Positions 1 through 12,119 of a DNA stretch of 64,000 bases are shown here, piece after piece. The notes under the pieces are model-generated. The model saw only the letters and a list, made by a program, of their open reading frames with translations, had not been told where the DNA came from and made no database searches. The stretch spans positions 635,501 to 699,500 of the forward strand of contig NW_026262701.1 in NCBI RefSeq assembly GCF_021869535.1, read 5' to 3'. Position numbers and translations under genes: made by a program. The DNA comes from Mytilus californianus (taxonomy: Eukaryota > Mollusca > Bivalvia > Mytilida > Mytilidae). Every line of letters starts with the position of its first letter. Position 1 is the stretch's first letter.

Positions 1-2483
1 CCTGAACGTAGCAATATCTCAACTAATTTTTGTGATCCTGTAACTTCTTTCTCTAAATCTTTTGCTTTTTTATGAGTTACCACAGGAGTGACATAATGCA
101 AGAGACTTTGTCCAACACAGTTCCTCAGGTCATCACTGACTACTCTTTTCATGAACTTTGAAAACTTTGTGCTCTGCTCTTCGCTCTTGTCATAACTATC
201 AAGTACTTTTACGGCTAAGAGCAGAGGTGCAATATCTGAAAACATTCTTTGTTTCTTTGGTGTGCCTAAGTAGTGGAGGAAGAAACATTTACCAATTGCC
301 ATTAGCTCATCAAAAGTTAACTGCATTAATTTTGTCTCTGTCAAAACAATGGTTGTTAAGTTAGTAATAAACTTCTGCAATGTCTCAGTCTTTGTATAAT
401 CTCTAACAACATAGGTTTCCTCTTGTGATATATATCTCAAAAAGCATGGAAAGCTGTATGTGACTACAGCAACAAAATCTTTAATTTGATTGAGTTTGTA
501 ATACTCTGTGGACAATGTTTCGAATGCCTTTAGCGTCTCATGAGAACCAAATCCAACAAGTCGCTCGTGTATTAATGCACCTTTTAACAGAATAGCCAAA
601 CGTGTATTTGTTTTTTTGTCCAACTCATTACTGTTGAGACAAGTGAGGTGAGATTTGATTGATTTTTCTGGTGGATTCACTATAACGATTGGTGCAGTAC
701 CGCTTCTTATTAATTTTTCATGCCATTTTTTCACCAACCTGATAGTAATCCTGGCATTATCAGCCATATCCAGGTAGACAAACTCCATGCTGATGTTGGA
801 ATCACCTTCAAATGGATTCAGCAACTTCATAGCAATAAAAGTTTTTATTTGAAAATCTTTTTCCCAAGGTGAAATGTTAATTGGATTTTGAATGCTCTCT
901 ACTTTCATGATTTTTTTGGTTCTATTTGAAACTTTCTGTTGCCTTATTTTTTCTGCAGCATTCCAACATCTGACAGAATCTTTATAGAACCCAAATTTGG
1001 CATAATAAGCCCCAGCAGCTTCTAATGCGTCAAACTTGGCTTGAAACGGAACCTTTCGTTTACCTAGGCACGTATGTACTAACCTCCTCCCAGCACTTGC
1101 TAAAATTACAACTGGATGTACATACCCATAATTACCACGGTCATCAGCACAAACTGCGTTGTTTGTAGTTTGGTCAACACTGCAAGACTTAAGAACAGTA
1201 TCTATATTTGTTTCAATGCCATCTGACAGGTCCTCTGACGGACGTACAGGATAATATTTGATAATGTTGGCATTATTGATATCTGACCCATCACTTTTAC
1301 CGAGGTGACGTAGCAAATGACTTGAGATCTTACATTTTCTAATCAAATCCTTATGACGAAGCTCGTAACCTAACAAAGTCATGCCTTGATCATTCTTTAT
1401 ACTGGCTATGTTGGGTACTTTGGCCAGTAATAATGGCAAACAAGCTTCATACAGATCTTCTGCTGGGTTGATTATTATTAAGTTGCTACTCTCTTCTGGA
1501 AGCACAGCTTTAAATATGTCATAAAGTTGGCTCTCAGAACATTTCTCAACAGCTCCATTATCAATCAACATTTTCACAATTTCAAGTTTTGGACAAAAGG
1601 GTACAGGAATGTTTTCATTCTTCTTGTTTTCAACATCAATGTCATCACAACTCTCTTTTTCCTCCTTCTCATCATCGGTGTCATCCTCATCATCAGTTTT
1701 GTTTTTATCACAATCATCTTCAGTTTTGTTATCATCTCCATCTTCATCATCATCATCATCATCATCAACTTCTTCATAACCAAATGTTGGCCATGGTGCA
1801 TAAGAAAAGACCTTCATAGAAAACATTAACAGATTACAGTTCCCCACATTTTTTGCAGGGTCAGCTTTATATTCCAATAAATAACGAACCATGTCTTCCT
1901 CCTGGTTAGATATTGCCCATAACATTGGTTTGCTATCGCCATCATTGCCATTGACGTCAGCCTCACAGTACTCCACCAGAAACTTCACCAGTTCCAGATT
2001 TCCAATCTTGCAAGCCAACGACAATGGGATGTGATCATTATGATGTTTGTTTGTAACTTTCATCAATTCCTTTCTCTGTTCTTTTGAACAAACACCTAAT
2101 ATGGCTGTTATATACCTTTCAGCGTTGGTTATGACCCTTGATTTATCCTTCAATTCTTTCAGATTTTTTAGTTTTTCTTTTGAATGCATTCCAAGAAGCA
2201 TTGATTCTAAGTACATCTTCAGTTCATTAGATTTATTCGGTGGTTTTGTAGCTAAGATTAAATCAAGAATTATGCTTTTTATAGATTTAAAAGTTTCTTG
2301 TTTAACTCCATCCCCATAATTAAATGTCTTTTGGATATTTTCGTGGCTTGTATTTTCGCAACCATCGTTCTGTAAGTCAGAGTGATAGCAATTACTGTTA
2401 ACATCAACATTTAAACGTCGTCTTTTAGAGCATTTTTCGTATGAAGAAGTGTCCTCAAAACATGAGTCGTTTGTAGAATCCAT
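1..2483 (-). CDS. FEM1-like ankyrin-repeat protein, copy A (3' end outside window)
   Basis: One reading frame stays open from the ATG at 2483 to the left edge, about 827 codons without a stop. It is clearly paralogous to the complete FEM1-like gene at 29258-31999: both share the NAERY/DAERY...EQRKE segment, PLSLACK ankyrin helices (about residues 153-222), the GAVEKCSE segment, and a helical DSVRCWNAAEKIR-type stretch near residue 500 that corresponds to the TPR-like middle of FEM1. The visible part ends inside the C-terminal ankyrin region (LRNCVGQSLLHYVTP). Family knowledge: FEM1 proteins are substrate receptors of CUL2 ubiquitin ligases. The BC and Cul2 boxes of this copy would lie beyond the window, so its ligase role is inferred. 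Oddities are a long Asp/Glu-rich insert (about residues 236-283, from GAT repeats) that copy B lacks, and only about two clear N-terminal ankyrin repeats instead of the usual six or seven. Confidence 0.88.
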   Translation of the reverse strand, partial: MDSTNDSCFEDTSSYEKCSKRRRLNVDVNSNCYHSDLQNDGCENTSHENIQKTFNYGDGVKQETFKSIKSIILDLILATKPPNKSNELKMYLESMLLGMHSKEKLKNLKELKDKSRVITNAERYITAILGVCSKEQRKELMKVTNKHHNDHIPLSLACKIGNLELVKFLVEYCEADVNGNDGDSKPMLWAISNQEEDMVRYLLEYKADPAKNVGNCNLLMFSMKVFSYAPWPTFGYEEVDDDDDDDEDGDDNKTEDDCDKNKTDDEDDTDDEKEEKESCDDIDVENKKNENIPVPFCPKLEIVKMLIDNGAVEKCSESQLYDIFKAVLPEESSNLIIINPAEDLYEACLPLLLAKVPNIASIKNDQGMTLLGYELRHKDLIRKCKISSHLLRHLGKSDGSDINNANIIKYYPVRPSEDLSDGIETNIDTVLKSCSVDQTTNNAVCADDRGNYGYVHPVVILASAGRRLVHTCLGKRKVPFQAKFDALEAAGAYYAKFGFYKDSVRCWNAAEKIRQQKVSNRTKKIMKVESIQNPINISPWEKDFQIKTFIAMKLLNPFEGDSNISMEFVYLDMADNARITIRLVKKWHEKLIRSGTAPIVIVNPPEKSIKSHLTCLNSNELDKKTNTRLAILLKGALIHERLVGFGSHETLKAFETLSTEYYKLNQIKDFVAVVTYSFPCFLRYISQEETYVVRDYTKTETLQKFITNLTTIVLTETKLMQLTFDELMAIGKCFFLHYLGTPKKQRMFSDIAPLLLAVKVLDSYDKSEEQSTKFSKFMKRVVSDDLRNCVGQSLLHYVTPVVTHKKAKDLEKEVTGSQKLVEILLRS

Positions 2484-2520
2484 TGCTGTTCTTTCAATCT
2501 GGAAAAAAACAAAACTATAA
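2484..2520 (-). promoter_or_regulatory. 3' splice site in the 5' UTR of FEM1-like copy A
   Basis: Read on the minus strand, a T-rich tract ends in CCAG, with the AG at 2500-2499. The exon would begin at 2498, only 15 bases before the ATG at 2483. This implies an untranslated first exon further right, which was not located. Confidence 0.65.
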
Positions 2521-5500
2521 CTTAAACAACTTACAAATGTAACTTTCAAATAAAATGATAAACCCAGTTTAAATCATGATCTATTGAACAAATATCAATC
2601 TAGAGTGGTATCAATTTACTGAAACACCCAGATTAGTGATCAATTTTTTCACAATACAGCTTACAGTACTTACAATATTGATGTTGTCTTAGCTGAAAGA
2701 CACTGTCATCATATTTTCACTTTGTTGTTCTCTCACCTTTTTAATGGGTCCCTTACACAAACTTGAAATTGATGTATTTATGATTTTAAACCCCTGTTAT
2801 GTTTGAAATTAATGTTTGGTAGCCCAAGAGATTTTATGTTGTCAACAGTGAGATCATAAATAAATAGTCAAGCTTTTTTTAAATGAAGGACTCAATCTAA
2901 TTGGTCAGTCAATTTATTTCATGATTAAGCGATACAAATTTAAAAAGGAACTAGAGAAAACTGACATTTTTATGTGAGGCAAACTTATGCATACAAACCA
3001 AATGTTCATAGATGGTCAATTTTTATAAATTTTGACACCAGTAATCAATTCAGGATGTTCTCGGTTAATACAAGTTTTGTAAAAATCCAAGCATTATGAC
3101 ACATGTTTTGGTGGGCATTTTGGTAAACAATGGACAAAAAAACAATAATTTTGACACAGAGAATCAATTCACATTAATGATAACTTTTTCATTTAAATCA
3201 ATGCAAGAAATGTGATTCTCAGAATTTATCCTTTTTTAAACAAAAAACTAAGTTTTTTTTTCAAAATTAATGAGCCAAATTTCCCCAAAATATAATTTGG
3301 ACATCTACACAACTGTGCAACATTTCATTGGCCTCCTACCTATCCTTTTCGAGTTTTTGCATTTATTAAAGACATTTCTCAAAACTTATAAGCAGAATTT
3401 CACCAAAATATAGTATGCGCATAAACATGTTATGCACAACGACTTTGCAAAATTTCACTGGCCTCCTACATATACTTTTGGTATTTTTGCATTAACAAAA
3501 ACTGTGAACAAACAGACAGACATACAAAGTGAAAACTATAGGGCTTCCTCATCCTCAATATGGGGCCCATGTCTAGTTTTTAGCTTTTCCATGTATTAGT
3601 TAGTCAACCCCAAACAATAAACCCAGGATGAGGGTCAAGGTGCATACTGATGTGCACTTCACCAAGGATGAGGGCCGTGGTGCACTTCACCTTTGTAAAA
3701 AATGTTGACACTGCGAGAAAAGCATGGTGTAATACGTATGTTTGTAACTGTGTCATTGTTCATGATATTGTACTCTAAAATACTAGAGGAGTCTTGTTAG
3801 GTTGCTATCATAAATGGTTTATAATGCTGAATACTTATATGATTATAATTTAATTTAACTCGCATGAAATAGATATATAGTATAATATAGTTTTTTGTGT
3901 ATTCTAATATTATGAAAAAGGTGAGGTACTGGATGTTTCAGCTGCTCACCCCTATCACAAAAAGGTTGTGAATTTTATAAACACCAACATGCAAGCACAA
4001 TAAGTTCTTGCTATACACGGTCAATCAGACTTTAATTGTTAAGTGAATTTATAGTTTATCTACTTCTTATGCATCTGAGAAACCGACCAATCACAAAAAC
4101 TGAATTGAGTAATTGACCAATAAACAATGAAAAAGCCTGACGGACATGTACACCTTACAATCATTCCAGTACACAAACTTTGGTTGACTTATTACTTTAA
4201 TATAGTATCTGAGATACAGACCTGACCATAAAAATTTAACCTTGATCACTGATCAATGAATCTTGAGATCAAGGTCAATTGAACCCTGTTTGACATACAA
4301 GTAGACCTTGTAAGGATCCCATATACAGCTGTATGAATATGGTATAATTATTCATAATGAGTAAGAAACTCGCTGGACAAAAAAAAAACTAGGTTTATTT
4401 TGAACCCTGAAAATGAGGTCAAGGACAATGGACATTTACCAGCTAGCAGACAAAAACTATGTAACATCTTCATTACAATGATATGAAGCGTTTTTACACT
4501 AGTTTATATGTCATTGAAGCTGGATTATAAAGCGTTTTACAATAGTCTATATGTCATTGAAGATGGATAAGCATCCCAATTTCTGGCATTATAGTCGCAA
4601 GTGTGAAAAAAAAAATATTGCATAATTATATTCAGCAGTACTTCCTTACCATGTCAACAAAGTTTCAAATTGAATTTCCAAATAACAAGAGAGAAACAGG
4701 AACTTCATTGAAAATTGCCAAGGGAGATAATTCTTATAGCTATATATTGGCAATCAGCAGATAAATAGAAATACTGCTCCCCTCCCCTTAAACAAATCAT
4801 TGCAAGAGTGGAAATATCTAAAAAAAGAAATATTCTCATTTGGTTCTTAAGATGCATGTAAAAGTTTAAAACTGTACAAGTGACTACAGTAAAAATGCAG
4901 AAACTGAAATTTCATTTAAAAAATGTCAAAGCTAGAAAAAAAAATTGTAGACTGAGCTTATATACATGATATATAGCCCAATCAATCTATATATATTAGC
5001 TCAAACAGAAATAAGATTTACTGAACATGATAAAGCAATTTTATTTTTAGGTCTTTTTCCCTGTCCTCAATATTACACAGACAGACATATAATAAAATAG
5101 TTTTACAAGTCTCTGACATTAACACTTCAAAAAAGATTGAAATATTGGCTCAAATCACAGGCGCTTATGGGATTGCCCCCCCTCCCCCCTTTTTTTTTGT
5201 GTTTAAATTTTCTTAGTAAACGTTCTTTAAATATTTCGCCTATTTGAATTCTAATTTTTCATAGAGGGGCAGCATATTTAAACTACTGTTACTGTAATTA
5301 TTTACAGTAATATCGCATGATTAAGCGGATGAAAACCATAAGTAAGTTAAAATTAAAGAACCTTTGTGAGCTTGTGAGCATGCTCACATACCCCACGCCC
5401 CCACATTAATTGTCACTTGGCAAACAAAGTATCACCAGGTTCCTAAGTTCAAAGACTTATAACTCCTACTAAAGTCAACTGATAAAAAATTCATGTGGAT

Positions 5501-5545
5501 ATGCACATTTACATTTTATGGTACCAGTTTCAGGTGCATGTCAAA
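2521..5545. other. AT-rich non-coding DNA upstream of FEM1-like copy A, with repeat fragments
   Basis: No convincing exon was seen. It probably holds the 5'-UTR intron and promoter of copy A. Two diverged copies of a ~130-bp unit (3230-3360 and 3380-3500, sharing the cattggcctcctac-type core) are followed by a cagacagacata tail. Degenerate relatives of the 8.3-9.0 kb array (gaggtcaagg-type motifs) lie at about 4080-4440. A poly-C/poly-T run sits near 5177-5200. Confidence 0.5.
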
Positions 5546-5547
5546 CA

Positions 5548-5770
5548 AGAGGCTCTCAAGAGCCTGAATCGCTCACCTGTATTTCAGAGGAGAAGATTTT
5601 TAAATGTTAGCAAACTTGATGAACAAATTGTGTAAAATTGTCTTTAAAGGGCAATAACTCCTTAAGGGGTCAATTGACAATTATGGTCATATTAACTTTT
5701 ATGTAGATCTTACTTTGCTGAACATTATTGCTGCTTACAGTTTATATATATCTATAATAGTATTCAAAAT
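5548..5770 (+). repeat. Dispersed repeat family D, copy 1
   Basis: It begins with the palindrome aggctctcaagagcct followed by gaatcgctcacct. About 100 bp later comes the gggcaataactcc...tagatcttactttgctga-type body. Related copies occur at 35.5-36.7 kb and 39.6-39.9 kb. It has no coding capacity. Confidence 0.7.
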
Positions 5771-6394
5771 AATAACAAAATCAAAGCGCGAAAGCGCTGT
5801 AAAGGCAGTTAATTACAGGTTGTGTGTATTTTTAGTCCAGTTATATCATTATCTTGCATAGTACAGTGTACTTATCAGAGGTGGCTTTCAGTATTTAAGA
5901 TTTAGAGTTCTCTAATGCTACTGAACAAGTTTTATGAATGTCATATTCTGAGCACTATATGAAGGCGTTTGTTCTCACTTGTTTATGAACTTGTGCATTA
6001 TGTCCAGTTTGTACCTTTTTTATCTATGTTTATAGTCAAATTAGTTATCAAAGGTACCAGGATTATAATTTAATATGCCAGACTCGCGTTTCGTCTACAT
6101 AAGACTCATCAGTGACACTCAGATCAAAATAGTTATAAAGCCAAACAAGTACAAAGTTGAAGAGCATTGAGGACCCAAAATTCCAAAAAGTTGTGCCAAA
6201 TACGGCTAAGGTAATCTATTCCTTGGATAAGAAAATCCTTAGTTTTTCGAAAAATTCAAAGTTTTGTAACAGGAAGTTTACAAAAATGACCATATAATTG
6301 ATATTCAAATACTGTTTAAAATAGTTAGGCATTTTCTTTTTAGTAAATGTTATCAACTGTATTTTATTCTCTGCAAATGTGGTTTGTTACTGGT

Positions 6395-6440
6395 AAGTAT
6401 GGATGATAGTTGTTTCATTGGCAATCATAACACATTATTT
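6395..6440 (+). repeat. Short fragment of dispersed repeat family A
   Basis: It carries only the terminal motif tcattggcaatcata followed by acacattattt. The rest of family A is absent here. Confidence 0.4.
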
Positions 6441-6699
6441 ATATAATGATCTATATTCAACGACCTCAGGTACAAAAAAAATGTACGTAACTAAACTGTG
6501 ATGGGAAACCTTTGACTTCTTTCTTTTATATAAACTTTTGATTTGGTACCATAGAACTATGTAGAATAAATGTACATTGCAACATGTCAACTCTTTCAAT
6601 GACAATACTTTTTTAGAAACTATAACTCCAAGCAAAATCATATTTCCAAGTTTAAAGTAATTTATGAATGAAAAAAGGAGTTCTTAATTAAGAAATAAA

Positions 6700-7640
6700 C
6701 TGATTCGCTGAGCGCAGCTGGATACACCCGCAGAGGTCCAACCCTGAACAGTTGGGGCAAAAATTGACACAATATTCAAGCTTGATACAGGTCTGAATTT
6801 GGATTGTAATTAAATATTTGACATATTATAGTTTCTGAATAAATGTAGTCAAAGAACTTGAAATCGGTTATATGAATTGAATTTATATTCAATTAAAGAT
6901 TTCTTGCTGTTGTGCAATAAACTGTGCTGTTGCGCAATACTTAATAAATCTGTTGCCAGACAGACTATAAACAAATAAAGTTCAATTTCTTCGCAATGTC
7001 ATATTTGAAATTTATGAAAATCTATAAGGAGATTACATCAATAGCTATAAATAATTCACCAAAGTTTCATGCGAACTGCTTAAAGCATTTTTGAGTTGTT
7101 GTCCAACAACAGTGCACACGCTGAAATGTCTTGCCTTCTTTACTAATCACTGATATTATGTTGATAGTCCTTAATATAATGCTTTATTACAACTGTCACA
7201 TAAACTTAACATTAACCAAGAAAACTAAACATTGACCAATGAACCATGAAAATGAGGTCAAGGTCAGATGAACCATGCCAGGCAGGCATGTACAGCTAAC
7301 AATTCTTCCATACAACAAATATAGTTGACCTATTGCTTATAGTTTAAGAAAAACAGACCAAAACACAACTAAATACGAAAGCAAAGGTCCAGCCCTGAAC
7401 AGTTGGGGCAAAAATGGACACAATATTCAAGCTTGGTTCAGGTCTGAATTTGGATTATTATTAAATATTTGACATATAATAGGTTTCTGAATAAATGTAG
7501 TCAAAGATCTTGAAATTGGTTATATGAATTGAATATGCAATTAAAGATTTCTTGCTGTTGTGCAATACTTAGTAAACCTGTTGTCAGACTATAAACAAAT
7601 AAAGTTCAATTGATTCTCAATGTCATACTAGAAATTTATG
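6700..7640 (+). repeat. Dispersed repeat family B, two diverged copies
   Basis: Copies at about 6700-6995 and 7375-7625 share gcagaggtc...accctgaacagttggggca, then gaatttggatt and aatatttgaca. Better-preserved copies lie at 25.2, 53.5 and 63.8 kb. Between these two is a gaggtcaaggtcagatgaac-type unit related to the array at 8.3-9.0 kb. Confidence 0.7.
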
Positions 7641-8285
7641 AAAATAAAAAGGGAGCTTACAACAATAGATATAAACAATTCACCAAAGTTTCATGAGAAT
7701 TGGTGACAGCATATTTGAGTTATTGTTCGAAAACTGGAAAATCACGCCTTTTTTTAATGAATAAAACCCCATAACTCAGAAATGTAAAATGTAAAATTTA
7801 TAAAATTCTAAAGGGAGCTTTCATCAATACATACAAACAATTCACCAAAGTTTCATAAGAATTGCTGAAAGCATTTTAGAGTTTTTGTCCGAAAACTGGA
7901 AAATCCCCCCTTTTTTATGAATAAAACCCTGTAACTCGGAAACGTATCATCTAAAATTTATAAAAATCGAAAGGGAGCTCATGTCAATAGATATAAACAA
8001 TTCACCACAATTTCTTGCAAGTTGGTGAAAGCATTCTTGACTTATTGTCCGAAAACTGGAAAATCCCCCTTTTTTTAAAGAATAAAACCCCATAACTCGG
8101 AAACGTAAAATCTAAATTTTATAAAAAATGAAAGGGAGCTCACGTCAATAGATATAAACAATTCACCAAAGTTTTATGCAAATTGGTAAAAGCATTTTTG
8201 AGTTAATGTCCCACATGTTGACGACGGACGGACAGTTGGACAACGGTATACCATAATACGTCCCATAAACGGGCTTATAAAAACT
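7640..8285 (+). repeat. Tandem array of ~150-160-bp units
   Basis: About four units share gaaaactggaaaatc, aataaaaccccataactc, aaagggagct and aacaattcaccaaagttt. The array ends in gacgacggacggacag and cccataaacgggcttataaaa, a tail of the kind that closes several dispersed repeats here. A fifth fragment lies at 9093-9175. Confidence 0.75.
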
Positions 8286-8960
8286 TAACAGAGCAATGAA
8301 CTGTGAAAATGAGGTCAAGGTCCAATAAAACCTGCGCGACTGATATAAAGATCATAAAATATTTCCATACACCAAATATAGTTGACCTATTGCATATAGT
8401 ATTAGAAAAAAAGACCAAAACTCAAAATCTTAACTTCGACCACTGAACCATGAAAATGAGGTCAAGGTCAAATGACACCTGCCAGCTAGACATGTACATC
8501 TTACAATCATTCCATACACCAAATATAGTAGACCTATTGCATACAGTATAAGAAAAACAGACCAAAACACAAAAACTTAACTATAACCACTGAACCATGA
8601 AAATGAGTTCAAGGTCAGATGACACCTGCCAGTTAGCCATGTACACCTTACAGTCCTTCCATACACCGAATATACCTGACCTATTGCTTATAGTATCTGA
8701 GATATGGACTTGACCACCAAAACTTAACCTTGTTCACTGATCCATGAAATGAGGTTGAGGTCAAGTGAAAACTGTCTGACGGACATGAGGACTTTGCAAG
8801 GTACGCACATACCGAACATAGTTATCCTACTACTTATAATAAGAGAGAATTTAACATTACAAAAAATGTCAACTTTTTTTTCAAGTAGTCACTGAACCAT
8901 GAAAATGAGGTCAAGGACATTGGACATGTGGCTGACGGAAACTTCGTAACATGAGGCATC
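8285..8960 (+). repeat. Tandem array of ~140-bp units
   Basis: About five diverged units share ccatgaaaatgaggtcaagg, a short variable part, cttccatacacc, aatatagt.gacctattgc and agaaaaacagaccaaaac. Single relatives occur at 4.1-4.4 kb and 7.2-7.4 kb. No coding potential. Confidence 0.75.
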
Positions 8961-9058
8961 CATATACAAAGTATGAAGCATCCAGGTCTTCCACCTTCTA
9001 AAATATAAAGCTTTTAAGAAGTTAGTTAACACCGCCGCCGCCACATCACTATCCCTAT

Positions 9059-9093
9059 GTCGAGCTTTCTGCGACAAAAGTCGCAGGCTCGAC
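9059..9093. repeat. Short hairpin with a GTCGAGC stem
   Basis: The arms gtcgagctttctgcgac and gtcgcaggctcgac flank an aaaa loop, with a small bulge. A degraded version of the same flanking sequence lies at about 33,100. Confidence 0.55.
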
Positions 9094-9194
9094 AAAAACT
9101 GGAAAATCCCAATAAAACCCCATAACTCAGAAATGTAAAATCTAAAATTTATAAAATTCTAAAGGGAGCTTACGGATTGATAATTTAGTCTTAG

Positions 9195-9770
9195 ATGCAA
9201 GATTTTTTTATCAGTTGTTAGTGGCTTTGAACTAGCTGTCAGTAACTGCGAGTACTCTCAGATCTGTACTTAGTGTCTTTTTGTTGTTTGGATGTACAAC
9301 TACCCGACCACGTCCACTTGTATTTGTATTTATCCATCTAATGAGTTACATGAGTTAAGCCTCTTTCAACTGATTTTTATAGTTCGTTCTTATATTGTAC
9401 TGTTACACCACTGTCCCAGGTTAGGGGGAAGGTTGGGATCCCTCTAACATGTTTAACCCCGACACATTCTGTATGTACATGTATGTGCCTGTCCCAAGTC
9501 AGGAGCCTGTAATTCAGTGGTTGTCGTTTGTTTATGTGTTGCATATTTGTTATATTCGTTCATTTTTTGTATATAAATTAGGTTGTTAGTTTTCTTGTTT
9601 GAAATTGTTTTACATTGTCATTTCAGGGCCTTTTATAGCTGACTGTGAGGTATGGGCTTTGCTCATTGTTGAAGGCCATACTGTGACCTATAGCTGTTAA
9701 TTTCTGTGTCATTTGGTCTCTTGTGGAGAGTTATCTCATTGGCAATCATACCACATCTTCTTTTTTATAT
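9195..9770 (+). repeat. Dispersed repeat family A, near-complete copy
   Basis: It starts around ggctttgaactagctgtcag and passes through cctgtcccaagtcaggagcc, gtggttgtcgtttg and gctcattgttgaaggcc. It ends in tcattggcaatcataccaca. The family has no long open frame. Other copies: 26.99-27.15, 41.73-43.96 (interrupted), 45.6-46.08 and 47.24-47.66 kb, and 63.12-63.57 kb in reverse. Its fixed end suggests the tail of a retroelement, but no RT is attached to any copy here. Confidence 0.75.
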
Positions 9771-10038
9771 TTACATCAACAGATATAAACAATTCACCAA
9801 AGTCAAGGTGAGACAACAAAACTTAGTGGTAAGATCTCTGAAATTTTTTACACAGTACAAGTTTTTCTCATTGTTGGAGATTGTACGGTGACAGTAACAC
9901 CTGTAACTGCTTAAACCCATTTCTTATGCACTTTAGTTCGATAAACTCACTGAATATCATACCACATCTCCTTATTTTTATATGCATTACAATTTACATG
10001 TGCATGTAATTATAAATATATATATATCAGAACAAAAT

Positions 10039-12016
10039 TCATTGCGTCACTTTTATTTCTGCATCCTTTGGCACAATACAAGTTCTAAAATTACACAACA
10101 TAAAACAACTAAATGTTATTTCAGATGAAAGTTTTGTTTCAGTTCCATTCATAGGATTTGTTAGAATTTTGTATGTTTTGCCAAGTCCAATAATTCGCTC
10201 TTTGAGCACATGTTAATTGGAGACTTTTCTATTCCGTATAAGAGTTTTGGAACTAATTCTGTTTCTTTTTTTGAAAAAAGTTAGCAAACAAATCTTGCAC
10301 ATTTAAACCTTTGTCTACCATCACACTGTCACCTGGATAGCTGGATCACATAATTGAACTACATTTTGTATTCTACATCTTTCAACTATTTCATAGTCAC
10401 TGGTAGAACCAACATATGCATTAGAGACATAGTTGACTAAACCACCAGACTTCGAACATACAAGTATTTTCAGTGTTTCTGTTTTTATATGATGAAAAGG
10501 TTGCCTGAGCTCTAGGAGCTTTAGTTTTATCACGGGATATTCTGTGCTGTCAATAATAATCCAAGTCGTAGGAAACTTTAATTTGAAGTTGGATGGCGAA
10601 AAATGCCTGACTAAACCACTAGATGGTCAAGTGTTAGCCTCACACCACTGTTTATGCATAAAAACAATCCATGTATACACAATATTCTTAACACTAGATT
10701 CAATCTAGAATCTAGAAAGTTCAAAGTTGGTTGTATAATGCCTCAATTTCATCAAAGTCATAAAAAAACTGATTTTCAACTGACACCCTATCAATTTGAA
10801 AATATATGTATCTCAAACAATGTGCTGTTGGACCAAGTGTGGTCAAAACAAATAAAAATTTAGTATACAACTCTAAACTGGTATAAAAATGCATGGCTGT
10901 GTCACGTGTCTTCATTTCAAAATTCTCTGATGAAAACATAGACATTGATTGTGTTTGCGTAATTCCATCTTTGAAGCTCAACATTAGCTCAGCAGTTGGT
11001 GATGGACAGTCATAAATCCTTTCTGCAGTATGAATGACTTCTTCAGGAAAACCAACTTTACAATCAAAACTTTCCTCTAGATTTCTACTACAATATTCAT
11101 CAAGTTTAGTTCTTTTGTTTTCACAGGAAACTGCCCTGATTTTTCTTTTTGCGGACGATTTAGTCTCTTGCTTGGTCCAGGAAAATAGGCTGGGAATGGC
11201 AGTAGACCTAAGTCTCTGTATGGTGGGTTTGCGCCCTGAAAAAGGTTATAAAACATTAGTTTTTTGATAATTAAATGAACTTCCATTAGCAATGTATACT
11301 TTGTATTACCTGGCGAAATATTAACTAGATTTTTTCATTACAATCTGGATAAAACTATGTTTGCCTGATTCAATGTATGTTATGTAAATCCAAAGGACAA
11401 ACAATGAGAGACATATGCAACAAACGTACATTGTTTGTACCTAAATAACTATAATATTGATGAGAGCATGTCATTGTTTTGTTTCTGTTAACATTGTCAT
11501 TGATATTTTTCAAGAAAGTCTATGAGGCATAGCTTATGCATTCCTGTCATTACTACATTAGCATAATTACTGCTAAAATAATTCTCAGTATGATATACCT
11601 CTTGTAAGAAATCATTATAACTGTAGCAATCACCAAAAAATCTCAAACAGATCACATTGAATCGTAATCCAAAAAATTATGACGTCTTGAATTAACCACC
11701 CCTTTTATTCTAAAACGATAATTGCGGTTGTAAACAGACTTTGGTTTATTCGCATGGCGATTACATATATAACTATATATTTCAAAAAGAAAATAGAGTT
11801 TTACCATGAATAGTTTCCTGCACGTAGTCTTTTTCAGTAAAATGTGCCTTGCAAACAACAGCTGATTGAGATGGACTCCACGATGAAATCGTGTTCTCGT
11901 CCAATCTGCGTTTGGGCCATGGCGTTGATCCAACTTTTCCTTCTTTTTAAGTCATTTGGAAATGCATGTCCTCCTCTTAAATGACATCCAGGTACACAAC
12001 AACAAGTACTTGGCAT
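10039..12016 (-). pseudogene. Decayed THAP-domain / DDE (DDE_Tnp_4-type) transposase gene
   Basis: Exon 1 (12016-11805) encodes the start of a THAP zinc finger, MPSTCCCVPGC...HAFPNDLKRRKSWI. Its second half (SAVVCKAHFTEKDYV, giving the C-x2-H ligands) is one frame over, so the exon carries a frameshift near 11,890-11,935. It ends at a GT donor (11804-11803). A CAG acceptor opens exon 2 at 11235, which continues in frame with a THAP-like STAIPSLFSW segment. Further on come a helix-turn-helix-like VYTWIVFMHKQW, then IIDSTEYP, YVGSTSDYE, MVDKGLNVQDLF and KERIIGLGK, which match the acidic blocks of DDE_Tnp_4 nucleases. The last is followed by a stop at 10039-10041. In-frame stops (near 10,690 and 10,631) and several frame changes show it is dead. 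Terminal repeats were not identified. Confidence 0.82.
11236..11804 (-). other. Intron of the THAP transposase pseudogene
   Basis: It is bounded by a donor after ATTCATG and an acceptor in a CTTTTTCAG context. Splicing it out joins the C-x2-H half of the THAP domain to the IQRLRSTAIPSLF segment without losing phase, which supports the boundaries. Confidence 0.7.
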
Positions 12017-12119
12017 CGTTAATTTAAAATGTAACTGAAATAGTTGCACAGTGCAGAAACCGGAAGTTGAGGAACAGGATCGGCTACCACGGCGCCACCT
12101 ATTCAGGAACGATAATTTG

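Noticed and set aside
1527-1829. Frames of 75-100 codons on both strands opposite FEM1-like copy A
   Set aside because: Shadows of the GAT-repeat acidic tract in the real minus-strand coding frame.
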